From assembly GCA_016707075.1 (NCBI GenBank), contig JADJII010000004.1, positions 248,001 through 312,000 of the forward strand: a DNA stretch of 64,000 nt, in the 5' to 3' direction. A program made the position numbers and the translations under genes. This stretch comes from Egaibacter danicus. Lineage in GTDB: Bacteria > Pseudomonadota > Gammaproteobacteria > Burkholderiales > Burkholderiaceae_C. Positions 16,522 through 25,204 of this stretch are shown here, one piece after another; the first letter of the stretch is position 1; each line of letters begins with the position of its first letter. The notes under the pieces are model-generated. The model saw only the letters and a program-made list of their open reading frames with translations, had not been told where the DNA came from and did no database searches.

Positions 16522-17601
16522 CTATTTCAGGTCGTCCGCCAGAACTTTGACAATACGCTGGGCATTGGCCGAGGTGTCCGGTGCGCCATTCGTATCGAGG
16601 ATGGAAACAATGGTTGCATCGGCCTGGCTGCGCACGGCGATCTGGTATTTGAGAGGCGGGTTGCTTTTCGCAGAAGCCCCCAGCAGTTTCGAGAAAAAGC
16701 CCGGTTCTGACTTGTCCGCGTTGGGTTCCACATAGCGAACAAAATAGATACCCTTGTTACGGTCGCGGTCTTCCACGGTGAAACCGGTTCTGTCCAGCGA
16801 CAGACCTACACGCCGCCAGGCGCTGTCAAACCCTTCAGGTATTTGTACAACTGGCTGGCCGTTGACAGTCGCTACAGCTGAGCGACTCTTGGCCGCTCCC
16901 GTCGCTATCAATGCTTTGGATTGCTCCTGGGACACGCCCAGCTTCACCATCAGACGCCGCAAGAACTCGGCTTCCAGTTCCGGATCGGCCGGACGCGGCT
17001 GCCATACGGTCGTGTCCTTGGATGTCGAACTGTAGACCTCAATCATGCCTCGGTGGCTGATGAAAATTTCGGTTCCACCCGCAGCATTGCGCTCCATACG
17101 GGTGCGAAATTTGTCCCGCTCGCCCGTTGAATACAGGGAGTCAAACACCTTGCCCAGCGTGCTTCGGATGAAGTCCTGTGGCAGTTTGGCCCGGTTTTCA
17201 GCCCAGTCTGTCTCCATGATGCCCAGATTGTTCTGGTCCATGGCCAGCAGAAAGCCATTTTCCTGCCAGAAGTCGCGCACTGAATCCCACAGCTGATCCG
17301 CGGGACGCGCTACCACCAGCCAGCGCTGATTGCCAGCGCGTTCTATGCGCACGTCTGACAAAGATGTCACGGCTGTCGGCACGGACTGGCTGGGCTGGCC
17401 GGCCTGATAACCCGAAGCGGTGACCGTACCACCCGGTATCGCATAACGGTTTTCCCGGGACAACTGGGTCAAATCAGGGGGGACTTCAAGAGAAGGCCCT
17501 TTACCTGCACTCTGGTATTCGACCTTGTCTTCGTTCAGCACTGAGCAAGCTGCCAGTGACAACGAGATACTGAGCACCACAAGTCTGGAGAGTTGATTCA
17601 C
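16522..17601 (-). CDS. bamC: Outer membrane assembly lipoprotein BamC
   Basis: A 359-residue lipoprotein of the BAM complex that inserts beta-barrel proteins. The start I prefer is the GTG at 17601: it has a GAGG site eight bases upstream and gives a clean lipoprotein signal ending LSLAAC. The flexible conserved N-terminal part (DKVEYQSAGKGPSLEVPPDL) that binds BamD is followed by two helix-grip domains. An ATG at 17634 overlapping the dapA stop would give 11 extra residues before the signal. Position right after dapA is conserved in proteobacteria. Confidence 0.92.
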   Translation of the reverse strand: MNQLSRLVVLSISLSLAACSVLNEDKVEYQSAGKGPSLEVPPDLTQLSRENRYAIPGGTVTASGYQAGQPSQSVPTAVTSLSDVRIERAGNQRWLVVARPADQLWDSVRDFWQENGFLLAMDQNNLGIMETDWAENRAKLPQDFIRSTLGKVFDSLYSTGERDKFRTRMERNAAGGTEIFISHRGMIEVYSSTSKDTTVWQPRPADPELEAEFLRRLMVKLGVSQEQSKALIATGAAKSRSAVATVNGQPVVQIPEGFDSAWRRVGLSLDRTGFTVEDRDRNKGIYFVRYVEPNADKSEPGFFSKLLGASAKSNPPLKYQIAVRSQADATIVSILDTNGAPDTSANAQRIVKVLADDLK

Positions 17602-17630
17602 TAAATTGTCCTCGGCTAATAGGGATTTGG

Positions 17631-18512
17631 TCATAGCAGGCTGGCTGCACGCAAGGCGGTTTCCACAACTGGCTCATTGGCGTGAGCCAAACGTGTCATG
17701 GGAAGTCGCATCGCGCCGCCACACAAACCCATGCGGGACATGGCCCATTTCACAGGGATCGGGTTGGCCTCAACAAACAGGTTCTTGTGCACCGGCATCA
17801 ACTGAAACTGGATGGCCATGGCACGTTTGACGTCACCCGCAATGGCAGCTACGCAGAGTTCGTGCATGAGGCGGGGCGCCACATTCGCTGTCACGCTGAC
17901 GTTGCCCTGACCACCACATAGCATCAGTGCTACCGCTGTTGGATCGTCGCCAGAATAAACGGCGAAGCCCTTGGGGACTTCCCGTATCAACCACTGCGCA
18001 CGCTCGATATTGCCTGTTGCTTCCTTGATGCCCACAATGCCGGGTACCGAGGCCAGGCGCAGCACCGTATCGTGCGCCATATCCGCCACACTGCGGCCCG
18101 GCACGTTGTACAGCACCATCGGCAGGTCAATGGCTTCGGCAATGGCCTTGAAGTGTTGATACTGCCCTTCCTGCGTAGGCTTGTTGTAATAGGGAACAAC
18201 CTGCAAATGGCAGTCGGCACCAACCTGCTTGGCAAAGCGGGTCAGTTCGATGGCCTCAGCAGTAGAGTTGGCGCCGCAACCCGCCATGATGGGCACACGT
18301 CCTTTGGCCTGTTCCACCGACACGCGGATGATCTCGCAATGTTCTTCTACATTGACAGTCGGCGACTCACCCGTGGTGCCGACAACACCCACGCAATCCG
18401 TACCCTCGGCAATGTGCCAGTCGATGAGCTTACGTAGCGTGGGGTAGTCCACGCTGCCGTCTTCATGCATCGGGGTGACCAAAGCCACGATGCTGCCAGT
18501 AATTGGTGTCAT
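17631..18512 (-). CDS. dapA: 4-hydroxy-tetrahydrodipicolinate synthase
   Basis: A 293-residue aldolase-fold enzyme condensing pyruvate with aspartate semialdehyde, the first step specific to lysine and diaminopimelate synthesis. Visible: GSIVALVTPMHEDGSVD, GTTGESPT, the tyrosine motif VLYNVPGR and the Schiff-base lysine in GIVGIKEATG. The ATG at 18512 gives the usual length; an in-frame TTG four codons upstream is less likely. First gene of the dapA-bamC run. Confidence 0.96.
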   Translation of the reverse strand: MTPITGSIVALVTPMHEDGSVDYPTLRKLIDWHIAEGTDCVGVVGTTGESPTVNVEEHCEIIRVSVEQAKGRVPIMAGCGANSTAEAIELTRFAKQVGADCHLQVVPYYNKPTQEGQYQHFKAIAEAIDLPMVLYNVPGRSVADMAHDTVLRLASVPGIVGIKEATGNIERAQWLIREVPKGFAVYSGDDPTAVALMLCGGQGNVSVTANVAPRLMHELCVAAIAGDVKRAMAIQFQLMPVHKNLFVEANPIPVKWAMSRMGLCGGAMRLPMTRLAHANEPVVETALRAASLL

Positions 18513-18564
18513 ATCCGCAGTCAAAAACGGGAAAGAAGCATTCTACCCAGTGTGCCCATACCGT

Positions 18565-19542
18565 TCAGCCGCCTGAAAAGGGATGAATGATCAGTACGGT
18601 TCGGTCGTCGCTGAAAAACTGGCTACTGGAGCCTTTGACGCCGGGATGGGCGTGCAATTTGGAAAAGTCTTCAGACTCGACTCTGAAAAACTCATCTTCC
18701 CAGTCTCGCACCCGTGTGCCTGTGGGGCATGACATGTAGCCATCGGTGAACAACTCAATGCTATGAACGTCAGATTTTGGAAGATGAAAAACCTGCACAT
18801 CAGGCCCCTGGGTATGTCCGCCATTGATCACCGCGTAGCCCAGCGAGTGTCCTGTCAGGTTACAGAAGTGGTATTGCCCGCCCGCTATGCCTGCCAGCAG
18901 GGACGGCTCAACCAGATCAAGCGCATCAGGCATGAGCCGATGCAGGCATTGTTCCCGGGCAGTTTCCACAACGCGGGCAACGTCCCGTGGCGATAGAAAT
19001 GTCTGCCCGGTTTGCCCCAGTCCTTTGAAAATAAGTTGGCGGGCGACCGTTTCGACAGAGTCGCCACGCATGCCATCATTGAGCAAATGATGGAACAGGG
19101 CAATCCGGCCTGCGGCGTAAAGCAAATCGATGTCTTTGGTGAGTCTGAAGAGTTCTGTTCCATTGATGCGGATGGCAGAGTCCCCCACAATCAAAAAACG
19201 GAAAGTATCTCCGGCATCCACCACAACGGCTGCAGTGGTACCTGCCCGAATGGATTGCGCGCCGGCTTCTTTCAGGCCGTCGGCGATGGAGCGGTTCATA
19301 GCCGTCAGCCATTGACTCGCAGTCAATTGGCCGCGTTGCGGCCCGGTAGCACACTCAATCATTGCGAGAGCGGCGCGGCTGGCAGCAAATCGTCCAGGAG
19401 TTTCGCCGTGAACCATGGCACCAACAGTGTCGGTTGCACCATCAAAAACTGCATAAAGGCGTTGTGGAACCACCGCGAAGACGTCATCACCTGGTTGCGA
19501 CAGGTCCCTGTATTTCGGGATGGATGAAGATTCAATCAGCAT
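18565..19542 (-). CDS. PP2C-like protein phosphatase linked to an ABC importer
   Basis: A 325-residue protein with PPM/PP2C features: an early metal motif (YAVFDGATDT), FLIVGDSAIRING in place of the family GDSR motif, and a late Asp pair (FFSDDRTVLII). These acidic residues normally hold two Mn or Mg ions and remove phosphate from Ser/Thr. There is no signal peptide, so it acts in the cytosol. It follows the ABC permease gene by 33 bases on the same strand and is probably the last gene of that operon. Its target is unknown. Confidence 0.75.
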   Translation of the reverse strand: MLIESSSIPKYRDLSQPGDDVFAVVPQRLYAVFDGATDTVGAMVHGETPGRFAASRAALAMIECATGPQRGQLTASQWLTAMNRSIADGLKEAGAQSIRAGTTAAVVVDAGDTFRFLIVGDSAIRINGTELFRLTKDIDLLYAAGRIALFHHLLNDGMRGDSVETVARQLIFKGLGQTGQTFLSPRDVARVVETAREQCLHRLMPDALDLVEPSLLAGIAGGQYHFCNLTGHSLGYAVINGGHTQGPDVQVFHLPKSDVHSIELFTDGYMSCPTGTRVRDWEDEFFRVESEDFSKLHAHPGVKGSSSQFFSDDRTVLIIHPFSGG

Positions 19543-19575
19543 CAGTAAAGGCTTCCCTGCCGATCACGCGGAGTG

Positions 19576-21237
19576 TCAGACAAAATTACCCTCTTTGGAA
19601 CGCGAGAAGCGCAAGACCACAAACACACACAACCCGGAGCTGACGAGCAGGATGGTTGACAACGCCGCGGCAATGCCAAATTCCCCGTCCAGAACGGCGC
19701 TGTAGATCCGCACCGGCATGGTAGCCGTACGTGCTGTGTACAACAGCAGCGTGGAGGAGAGTTCATTGATGGCTGTGATGAAACTCATCATGGCACCTGC
19801 AATGACGCCGGGCATCATCAAAGGAACAGTCACCTTGAAAAATGCCCTGGCCGGTGAAGCCCCGAGACTGATGGCCGCTTCCTCGATGGAAGGCTTGATC
19901 TGCCGCAGAACTGAACTGGTAGCACGCACGCCATAGGGCAAACGCCGGATGAACAGGATCAGCACGATGATGGCGCCGGTACCTACCAGATCCAGCGCCC
20001 CCTGGTTGAAGGTCAGCAGAAACCCAATGGCCATCACCACACCTGGAACCACATAGGGCACCATGAGCACCGTATCAAGCAGGCCCGATAGCCGTGTTTC
20101 ACGGCGCACGATGATGTATGAAATGAGACCGCCGGCAACCGTAATCAGTACGGTGGCGATCAGGGAGAACTTGAATGTATTGGCAATGGCATCGGGCACT
20201 TCCTGAATGACCCGCGCATAACTGTTCAGGCCAAAGCCGCCGGTAAACACCGGCCCGCTGGTTTGCAGGAACGAGGTATACACAACCACGGCAATTGGTA
20301 GCGTTGCCAAAGCAACAATGGCATAACAAAGAGCATGTACGAACACACCGAAGGCACCATGACAGACCTTGGGTACGGTCAAGTTTGTCAGTGATCCTGC
20401 ATACCGGCGCTTGCTCATCAGGTGGCGCTGAAGCAGCACAGCCAGCATCGACATCACGATCATCAGCATCGAAATACTCACCGCCATGGTGGGTGGGCCG
20501 CCCATTTCGGAGGTGTACTGGTTGTAGGCAATGGTGGAAAGCGTGCGAAAGTCGCGCCCGATGATGGACGGCGTACCGAAGTCAGCTATTGACAGCACAA
20601 AGCACAGAATGGCCCCCGAGCTGATGGCTGGAAAAACCAGCGGCAAAGTTACCTTGAAGAGGCGTTCCAGGCGGCTGCACCCCAGGTTTTCGGCTGCCTC
20701 CTCAAAGGATCGATTGATATTGCGAAGAGCGCTTTCTGTCATCAAATAGACGAAAGGGAAAAACTTGAGACTGAACACGAGAATAATGCCGTGAATGCCG
20801 TAGATGGTGGGCAGTGCCACGCCAAGGGCTTTCATGTGCTGGGTCAACCATCCGTTGTTACCCAGAACCACCACCCAGGAATAGGCCCCGATGAAAGGCG
20901 GAGATACCAAAGCCAGTACGGCCAGGGTGGCAATCAGACTGCGCCCTTTCACGACATATCTTGCCGTGCAGTACGCCAGGGGGATACCCAGCAAACAGGC
21001 GCCGACCATGCCGCCAATGCCAATGATCAATGTATTGCCCAGCGCGCCCAGATAGTAGCGGTGCGTCAGGACTTTTGCGTAGTTTGCCAGCGTGAAAGTC
21101 TGGGTTTCTGGATGAAGAAATCCCAGCACCAGCACTTGCGCAATCGGCCAGATCAGCAGCAGTCCAATGACCGCGATGGAAAACCCCATTACCAAAGACC
21201 AAAATCCGATGCGTGCGGCTGGCAGGCGTGATGTCAT
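19576..21237 (-). CDS. Ferric-type ABC importer permease (fused, two permease halves)
   Basis: A 553-residue inner-membrane protein made of two fused permease halves with about 12 transmembrane helices. Each half has its EAA loop that contacts the ATPase: EEAAENLGCSRLERLFKVTL (first half) and EEAAISLGASPARAFFKVTV (second half). This architecture is typical of FbpB/AfuB-type importers of Fe(III) and of related importers of phosphonates or organophosphates. It overlaps the ATPase gene by 4 bases. The substrate is not determined by sequence. Confidence 0.88.
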   Translation of the reverse strand: MTSRLPAARIGFWSLVMGFSIAVIGLLLIWPIAQVLVLGFLHPETQTFTLANYAKVLTHRYYLGALGNTLIIGIGGMVGACLLGIPLAYCTARYVVKGRSLIATLAVLALVSPPFIGAYSWVVVLGNNGWLTQHMKALGVALPTIYGIHGIILVFSLKFFPFVYLMTESALRNINRSFEEAAENLGCSRLERLFKVTLPLVFPAISSGAILCFVLSIADFGTPSIIGRDFRTLSTIAYNQYTSEMGGPPTMAVSISMLMIVMSMLAVLLQRHLMSKRRYAGSLTNLTVPKVCHGAFGVFVHALCYAIVALATLPIAVVVYTSFLQTSGPVFTGGFGLNSYARVIQEVPDAIANTFKFSLIATVLITVAGGLISYIIVRRETRLSGLLDTVLMVPYVVPGVVMAIGFLLTFNQGALDLVGTGAIIVLILFIRRLPYGVRATSSVLRQIKPSIEEAAISLGASPARAFFKVTVPLMMPGVIAGAMMSFITAINELSSTLLLYTARTATMPVRIYSAVLDGEFGIAAALSTILLVSSGLCVFVVLRFSRSKEGNFV

Positions 21238-22310
21238 GACAACAAGGCACCCGTGTCACCCTCGGCAAAATAGAGAGTATCTGCCGCAAGGAAAGCAAGA
21301 CGCACAGATTGGCCAGGTTTCAGCGCAACCATGGATTCGCTGGGTGCAGTCAGCGCGTCCAGCAGGCCGTGCCCCGGGACATCGACCGACAGTTGCAGTT
21401 CCCGCCCTGTGAAGCTGGCTTGCCGCAGCACGCCATCAAATTGCCAACCCTGGCCACCCAGGGACTGATTCACAAACACTTTTTCCGGTCGCACTGAGGC
21501 AACGATACGGCCGCGGCCACGCACGACGTCGGGCACATCAACTTCTTGCCCCATCAGTCGAACCCGGCTTTCGCCCACCGGGTCCAGCGCAAAAAAGTTG
21601 TTGGCACCTACAAAACTGGCCACAAAGCGATTGGAAGGGCGGTTGTAGATGACCCAGGGGCTGCCGACTTGTTGCACCACACCGTCACACATGACACAGA
21701 CCTGGTCAGAGATCGACAGTGCCTCTTCCTGATCGTGGGTGACATACACGGTGGTGATGCCCAGTTCCTGTTGCAGTAACCGGATGTCCCTTCGCAAATC
21801 CACCCGCAGTTGGGCATCCAGATTGGACAGCGGCTCGTCCATCAACAACACTTTGGGACGGATCACCAGCGCCCGCGCCAGACCCACACGTTGTTGCTGT
21901 CCACCACTGAGTTGATGCGGCATGCGTTCGGCTAGTTGTCCCAGTTGAACAGTTTCCAGGATGGACAGGACACGCTGACGGATTTCGTTCGCGGGCACTT
22001 TCTGCTGAACCAGACCAAACGCCACGTTGTCGAAAACATTCAAGTGGGGGAAGACGGCGTAGTCCTGAAACACCATACCCACGTTGCGCTTGTTCGCACC
22101 CAGATGACCAATGGACTGTTGCCCCAGATAGATTTCGCCGGCGTCCTGCTGGTGGAACCCCGCGATAGCCCGCAGCAACGTCGTCTTGCCACAGCCGCTG
22201 GGGCCGAGCAGGGTGAAAAAGGCGCCTGACTCAATGTCCAGACTGATGTCTTTCAGTGCGACGTGGTTACCGTATGACTTCCTGATGTTTTTGAGTCGGA
22301 CTTGAGCCAT
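21234..22310 (-). CDS. ABC importer ATP-binding protein
   Basis: A 358-residue ATPase with Walker A GPSGCGKTTLL, Q-loop, signature LSGGQQQRVGLARAL, Walker B VLLMDEPLSNLD and switch His in VTHDQEEAL. After about residue 235 there is a TOBE-like regulatory domain, as in PotA/FbpC-type importers. The ATG at 22310 (MAQVRLKNIRKSYG) fits the family start better than upstream codons, which would run into the binding-protein gene. It energises the fused permease downstream. Confidence 0.92.
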   Translation of the reverse strand: MAQVRLKNIRKSYGNHVALKDISLDIESGAFFTLLGPSGCGKTTLLRAIAGFHQQDAGEIYLGQQSIGHLGANKRNVGMVFQDYAVFPHLNVFDNVAFGLVQQKVPANEIRQRVLSILETVQLGQLAERMPHQLSGGQQQRVGLARALVIRPKVLLMDEPLSNLDAQLRVDLRRDIRLLQQELGITTVYVTHDQEEALSISDQVCVMCDGVVQQVGSPWVIYNRPSNRFVASFVGANNFFALDPVGESRVRLMGQEVDVPDVVRGRGRIVASVRPEKVFVNQSLGGQGWQFDGVLRQASFTGRELQLSVDVPGHGLLDALTAPSESMVALKPGQSVRLAFLAADTLYFAEGDTGALLS

Positions 22311-22345
22311 GGATGAGTGGGGTAACTTCTGTATTGCCAGCGGGA

Positions 22346-23326
22346 TTACTTTTTGTTCAGCAGCAGGTCGTTCCACTTGGCCAGAATACGGGCACGATTG
22401 GCGCCGGCCCAGTCTTCGTTGTATTTGATGAGCTTGATTTTGTTCAATGGTGTCAACGCATTTTTTGAGGTTACGTCGCTGCGAATCGAGCGGCGCCCTG
22501 CTGCATCCACCAACTCCTGCGCCTCGTGCGACAGCATGAAGTTGATAAAAGCCTTCCCGCCTTCCGCATTCAAAGGCGTGGCGGTCAAGGCCATCACATC
22601 AGCACTGGCGGATGTTCCATCGGCCGGGTAAAGCAATTCAACTGGCCCACCACCCACCTTGAACTTGAGCAGTGTGTCTTCGTTGGATAGCCCTATGGCC
22701 GCCTCTCCATCATTCACGAATTTGGGTACAGCCCCAGAGCTGTTGGACAAGACGGCGTTGTCCAGAATTTTTGCGTAAAGATCCCATCCCTTTTCCTCGC
22801 CATAAATCTGCAGGATGGTCGCAAGCTGGATGAACGCCGAACCCGACTTGTCAGGACGAGCAGCAGACAGTTTGCCCTTGTACATGGGGTTTGCCAGATC
22901 CGTCCAGCTCTTGGGATACTGCGCCGGTGTCAGCTGTTTGGTGTTGACGCCAATCGACGTGGCCACGGCAGTGAAGGGTACGGCAGCGTCATTGATCTTG
23001 AACGCATCGGCCAGGAATTTCACATTCTCGGGTGAGTACTTGGTGAACAGACTGCTGTTGGCTTCGATCACCTCGGTGGACACACTGAACAAAACGTCCG
23101 CCGTCTGGCGGCCTTTTTCCGCCTTCAAGCGGTTGATCAAATCACCGGAGCCGCCTTTGATTAGTTCAACTTTGACTTTGGCGCTTTTCTCGAAAGCCGG
23201 AATGACCTGATCGATCAGGTCTTGCGGTGCAGCTGTGTAAATGGTGACTTTGGCTTGAGCCATGGCCTGGGTTGCCAGCAGCGAGCCCAGCGCCAGAACA
23301 GCGAGAAAGCGGCGAGTGGTTTTCAT
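22346..23326 (-). CDS. ABC importer periplasmic binding protein (ferric-type family)
   Basis: A 326-residue secreted binding protein: signal peptide to about residue 23 (ATQAMA-QA), then VTIYTAAPQDLIDQVIPAFEK, the opening typical of the Fe(III)/AfuA and 2-aminoethylphosphonate binding group. I could not confirm the tyrosine pair used for bare Fe(III), so an anionic organic ligand is possible. A GGAGAA site precedes the ATG. It is the first gene of the operon binding protein-ATPase-permease-phosphatase. Confidence 0.87.
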   Translation of the reverse strand: MKTTRRFLAVLALGSLLATQAMAQAKVTIYTAAPQDLIDQVIPAFEKSAKVKVELIKGGSGDLINRLKAEKGRQTADVLFSVSTEVIEANSSLFTKYSPENVKFLADAFKINDAAVPFTAVATSIGVNTKQLTPAQYPKSWTDLANPMYKGKLSAARPDKSGSAFIQLATILQIYGEEKGWDLYAKILDNAVLSNSSGAVPKFVNDGEAAIGLSNEDTLLKFKVGGGPVELLYPADGTSASADVMALTATPLNAEGGKAFINFMLSHEAQELVDAAGRRSIRSDVTSKNALTPLNKIKLIKYNEDWAGANRARILAKWNDLLLNKK

Positions 23327-23354
23327 TTTTTTCTCCGAAGGTTGAAGGACATGG

Positions 23355-23389
23355 ATCGACTGGTTTTTTGTCGATGGTGTAAAACCATC
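23355..23389. promoter_or_regulatory. Nested dyads before the ABC operon
   Basis: Two inverted repeats overlap in the leader of the binding-protein gene: ATCGAC...GTCGAT (23355-23375) and GATGGT-N5-ACCATC (23373-23389). They could be an operator or an RNA hairpin. No regulator gene is adjacent. Confidence 0.35.
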
Positions 23390-23496
23390 TTACCGAGTAT
23401 TTCGCCACCGCTGCTCGGAAGCATATGTTTCAAGGACATATTCTCCCAAGGGAAAACCCGAATCTTGGCAATTGCTGAATTCATGGGAAGTCTCTG

Positions 23497-24408
23497 TCAA
23501 CCCCACAGGTCAGCCTTGTAAACACCTGCAGCGATCAGGCCGTGGATATTCCCGACACACGCGACCTTGTCCTGCGGATAGGTGACGCCGAACCAGTTGC
23601 TGTCCGTCGCAAGGATGCGGCAGTCCGCCTTGCCTTCCCGGATCAGTCGATCCACGACACTGGGGATGTAGCATTCTGCGGTGAGGCTGGCACCATGTTG
23701 CCGGAGGAATGACTCAAAATGCCGTGCCATCTGGGGCAGAACCGCAGGGGTGAACCCCCAGATATTCATGGATGAGATCGCATCCATTGAAACGGAAACA
23801 CGCTGTCCCGCCAGATTATTTCCCCGGCAGCATCCGTCACTGTCTACAGCGATATCCGTGTATTCCTCGGCAGTGACCAGATACCCCTCTTTTTCCACGC
23901 AAACCCCCCGGTTGACTCCCCCGTTTCCGGACAGTGTGTGGCGAATCCGGTAACCCACCATGCAATAGTGATCAGCCTCGCCTGAGCCGGGTCGGGTTTC
24001 ACTGAAGAAACGGGCAATGCGGGCATAAGCGTCACGCCCATAGAAGTCATCGGCATTGATCACCGCGAATGGACTGGTCAGGAGCTTACGGGCCGCCAGA
24101 ACGGCATGCAAAGTTCCCCATGGCTTGATACGCTCCGGCGGAATGGAAAACCAGGGTGGCACATCCTCCAGATCCTGCAGAGCGTACGCCACCTCGATCC
24201 TGTTGGCGTAACGTGAGCCGATCCGGGCCTTGAAAGCTTCCTCGAATTCAGCGCGAATCACGAAGACTACGCGCCGAAACCCGGCCAGCATGGCGTCATA
24301 TACCGAGTAGTCCAGAACGGTCTCACCATGGGGTCCCATCGCTTCCATTTGCTTGAGGTCGCCGTAGCGTTTTCCCAGGCCCGCGGCCATCACGAGAAGG
24401 GTAGTCAT
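23497..24408 (-). CDS. Nucleotidyltransferase (NTP_transferase family)
   Basis: A 303-residue protein with a Rossmann-like nucleotidyltransferase fold: the loop LLVMAAGLGKRYGDLKQ at the start binds the NTP, and AVINADDFYGRDAY is the metal-binding Asp motif. It resembles sugar-phosphate or choline/aminoethylphosphonate-type nucleotidyltransferases that make an activated nucleotide donor. It lies 21 bases from the methyltransferase gene on the same strand and about 170 bases before the ABC operon. The substrate is not known; a link to the ABC importer is conjecture. Confidence 0.78.
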   Translation of the reverse strand: MTTLLVMAAGLGKRYGDLKQMEAMGPHGETVLDYSVYDAMLAGFRRVVFVIRAEFEEAFKARIGSRYANRIEVAYALQDLEDVPPWFSIPPERIKPWGTLHAVLAARKLLTSPFAVINADDFYGRDAYARIARFFSETRPGSGEADHYCMVGYRIRHTLSGNGGVNRGVCVEKEGYLVTAEEYTDIAVDSDGCCRGNNLAGQRVSVSMDAISSMNIWGFTPAVLPQMARHFESFLRQHGASLTAECYIPSVVDRLIREGKADCRILATDSNWFGVTYPQDKVACVGNIHGLIAAGVYKADLWG

Positions 24409-24429
24409 GGCGGTGGCCTGGGTGCTGCC

Positions 24430-25011
24430 TTAACCCAGCGGATAACGTGCCGGCTGTGCAGGTGCTGTCAGCGTGCGCACGGCAACAATACGCTGCACAA
24501 ATCGGTCGGGGTCACCGAGAAACCCGTCCTCAAATGCAACTACACGCAGTTCCTTGCACACCTGCAGCAACTCGCCCGGCTGCAGCAGAAAGTCCGGGCG
24601 CGATGGCTTTCCAACCGACTCGTTGCCTGCTGCGAAGGTTTCATAAATCAGCACGCCACCTGGCGCCAGACTGCGCAGCAGCGTAGGAAACAGGGGTCGC
24701 CACAGGTAGTTGGTCACTGCCACGGCATCAAACTGGCTGGGGTTGGTGCCAGTCATCAACGGCCAGGGACCGTTTTCGATGTCGGCCACGATCGCCCTTG
24801 CCTGCCCGCCGGTTACCAGATCTGCTATTGAATCAATAGCTGGTTGCGCAATGTCGACACCGGTTACGTGGTGATTTTGACCACAAAACCAGCGCAGGTG
24901 GCGACCGTGACCACATGCGACATCCAGCACTGTTCCGCGAGGGGTTATGAGGTGCGACCAGTGTTGCACCCAGGCCGAGGCGGTGCCCGTACCGTGTGAA
25001 TTCACTATCAT
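24430..25011 (-). CDS. Class I SAM-dependent methyltransferase
   Basis: A 193-residue methyltransferase with motif I VLDVACGHGRHLRW, an acidic residue after the second strand (VTGVDIAQ) and a post-I motif region FDAVAVTNYLWRPL. It resembles the TehB/UbiE-like group that methylates small molecules. Part of the fold (VDIAQPAIDSIADL) is encoded by a segment resembling the dispersed repeat, and its start codon abuts a fuller repeat copy. No clear ribosome binding site is seen before the ATG. Substrate unknown. Confidence 0.78.
   Translation of the reverse strand: MIVNSHGTGTASAWVQHWSHLITPRGTVLDVACGHGRHLRWFCGQNHHVTGVDIAQPAIDSIADLVTGGQARAIVADIENGPWPLMTGTNPSQFDAVAVTNYLWRPLFPTLLRSLAPGGVLIYETFAAGNESVGKPSRPDFLLQPGELLQVCKELRVVAFEDGFLGDPDRFVQRIVAVRTLTAPAQPARYPLG
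24820..24852 (+). repeat. Dispersed repeat, partial copy inside the methyltransferase gene
   Basis: TGCTATTgaatcAATAGCTGgTTGCGCA matches the left dyad and the following TTGCGCA of the repeat family. The rest is diverged. It is read in frame on the minus strand. Confidence 0.5.
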
Positions 25012-25063
25012 TTGTATAGCTGGTTACGCACTGCCATTAAGGGCTGGTGGTCAATTTGACTTA
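25011..25063 (+). repeat. Dispersed repeat, copy lacking part of the dyad
   Basis: ATTTGTATAGCTGGTTACGCA then ATTAAGGGCTGGTGGTCAATTTGAC follow the family order, with the left arm of the dyad shortened. It fills the gap between the methyltransferase start codon and the stop of the small membrane protein. Confidence 0.65.
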
Positions 25064-25204
25064 GAAGCAGGCCCAGATCTGATCGGCCAGTGTCTTCAGA
25101 AAATCGGGGCGCGTGTAAAGCGCAAAAACCGCCAGCAGCACGATGACTGCGGCAGCGTAGACAAGAAGCTTTCGGCCTCTTTGAGGGATCATGCTCATGG
25201 TCAT
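25061..25204 (-). CDS. 47-residue single-pass membrane protein
   Basis: A short protein with one strong transmembrane helix (about residues 13-29, LLVYAAAVIVLLAVFAL), a basic N-terminus (PQRGRK) and a polar C-terminus RPDFLKTLADQIWACF that ends in a Trp-Ala-Cys-Phe motif. Its ATG overlaps the MFS stop by 4 bases (ATGA), which supports translation. I recall similar tiny proteins ending in LADQxWACF in Burkholderiales, but function is unknown. N-in topology is expected from the basic residues. Confidence 0.6.
   Translation of the reverse strand: MTMSMIPQRGRKLLVYAAAVIVLLAVFALYTRPDFLKTLADQIWACF

Noticed and set aside
22346..23326. Firm assignment of the ABC importer to Fe(III) or 2-aminoethylphosphonate
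   Set aside because: The receptor family covers several ligands, and no phosphonate-degrading or iron-regulated sequence is next to it, so the ligand is left open.
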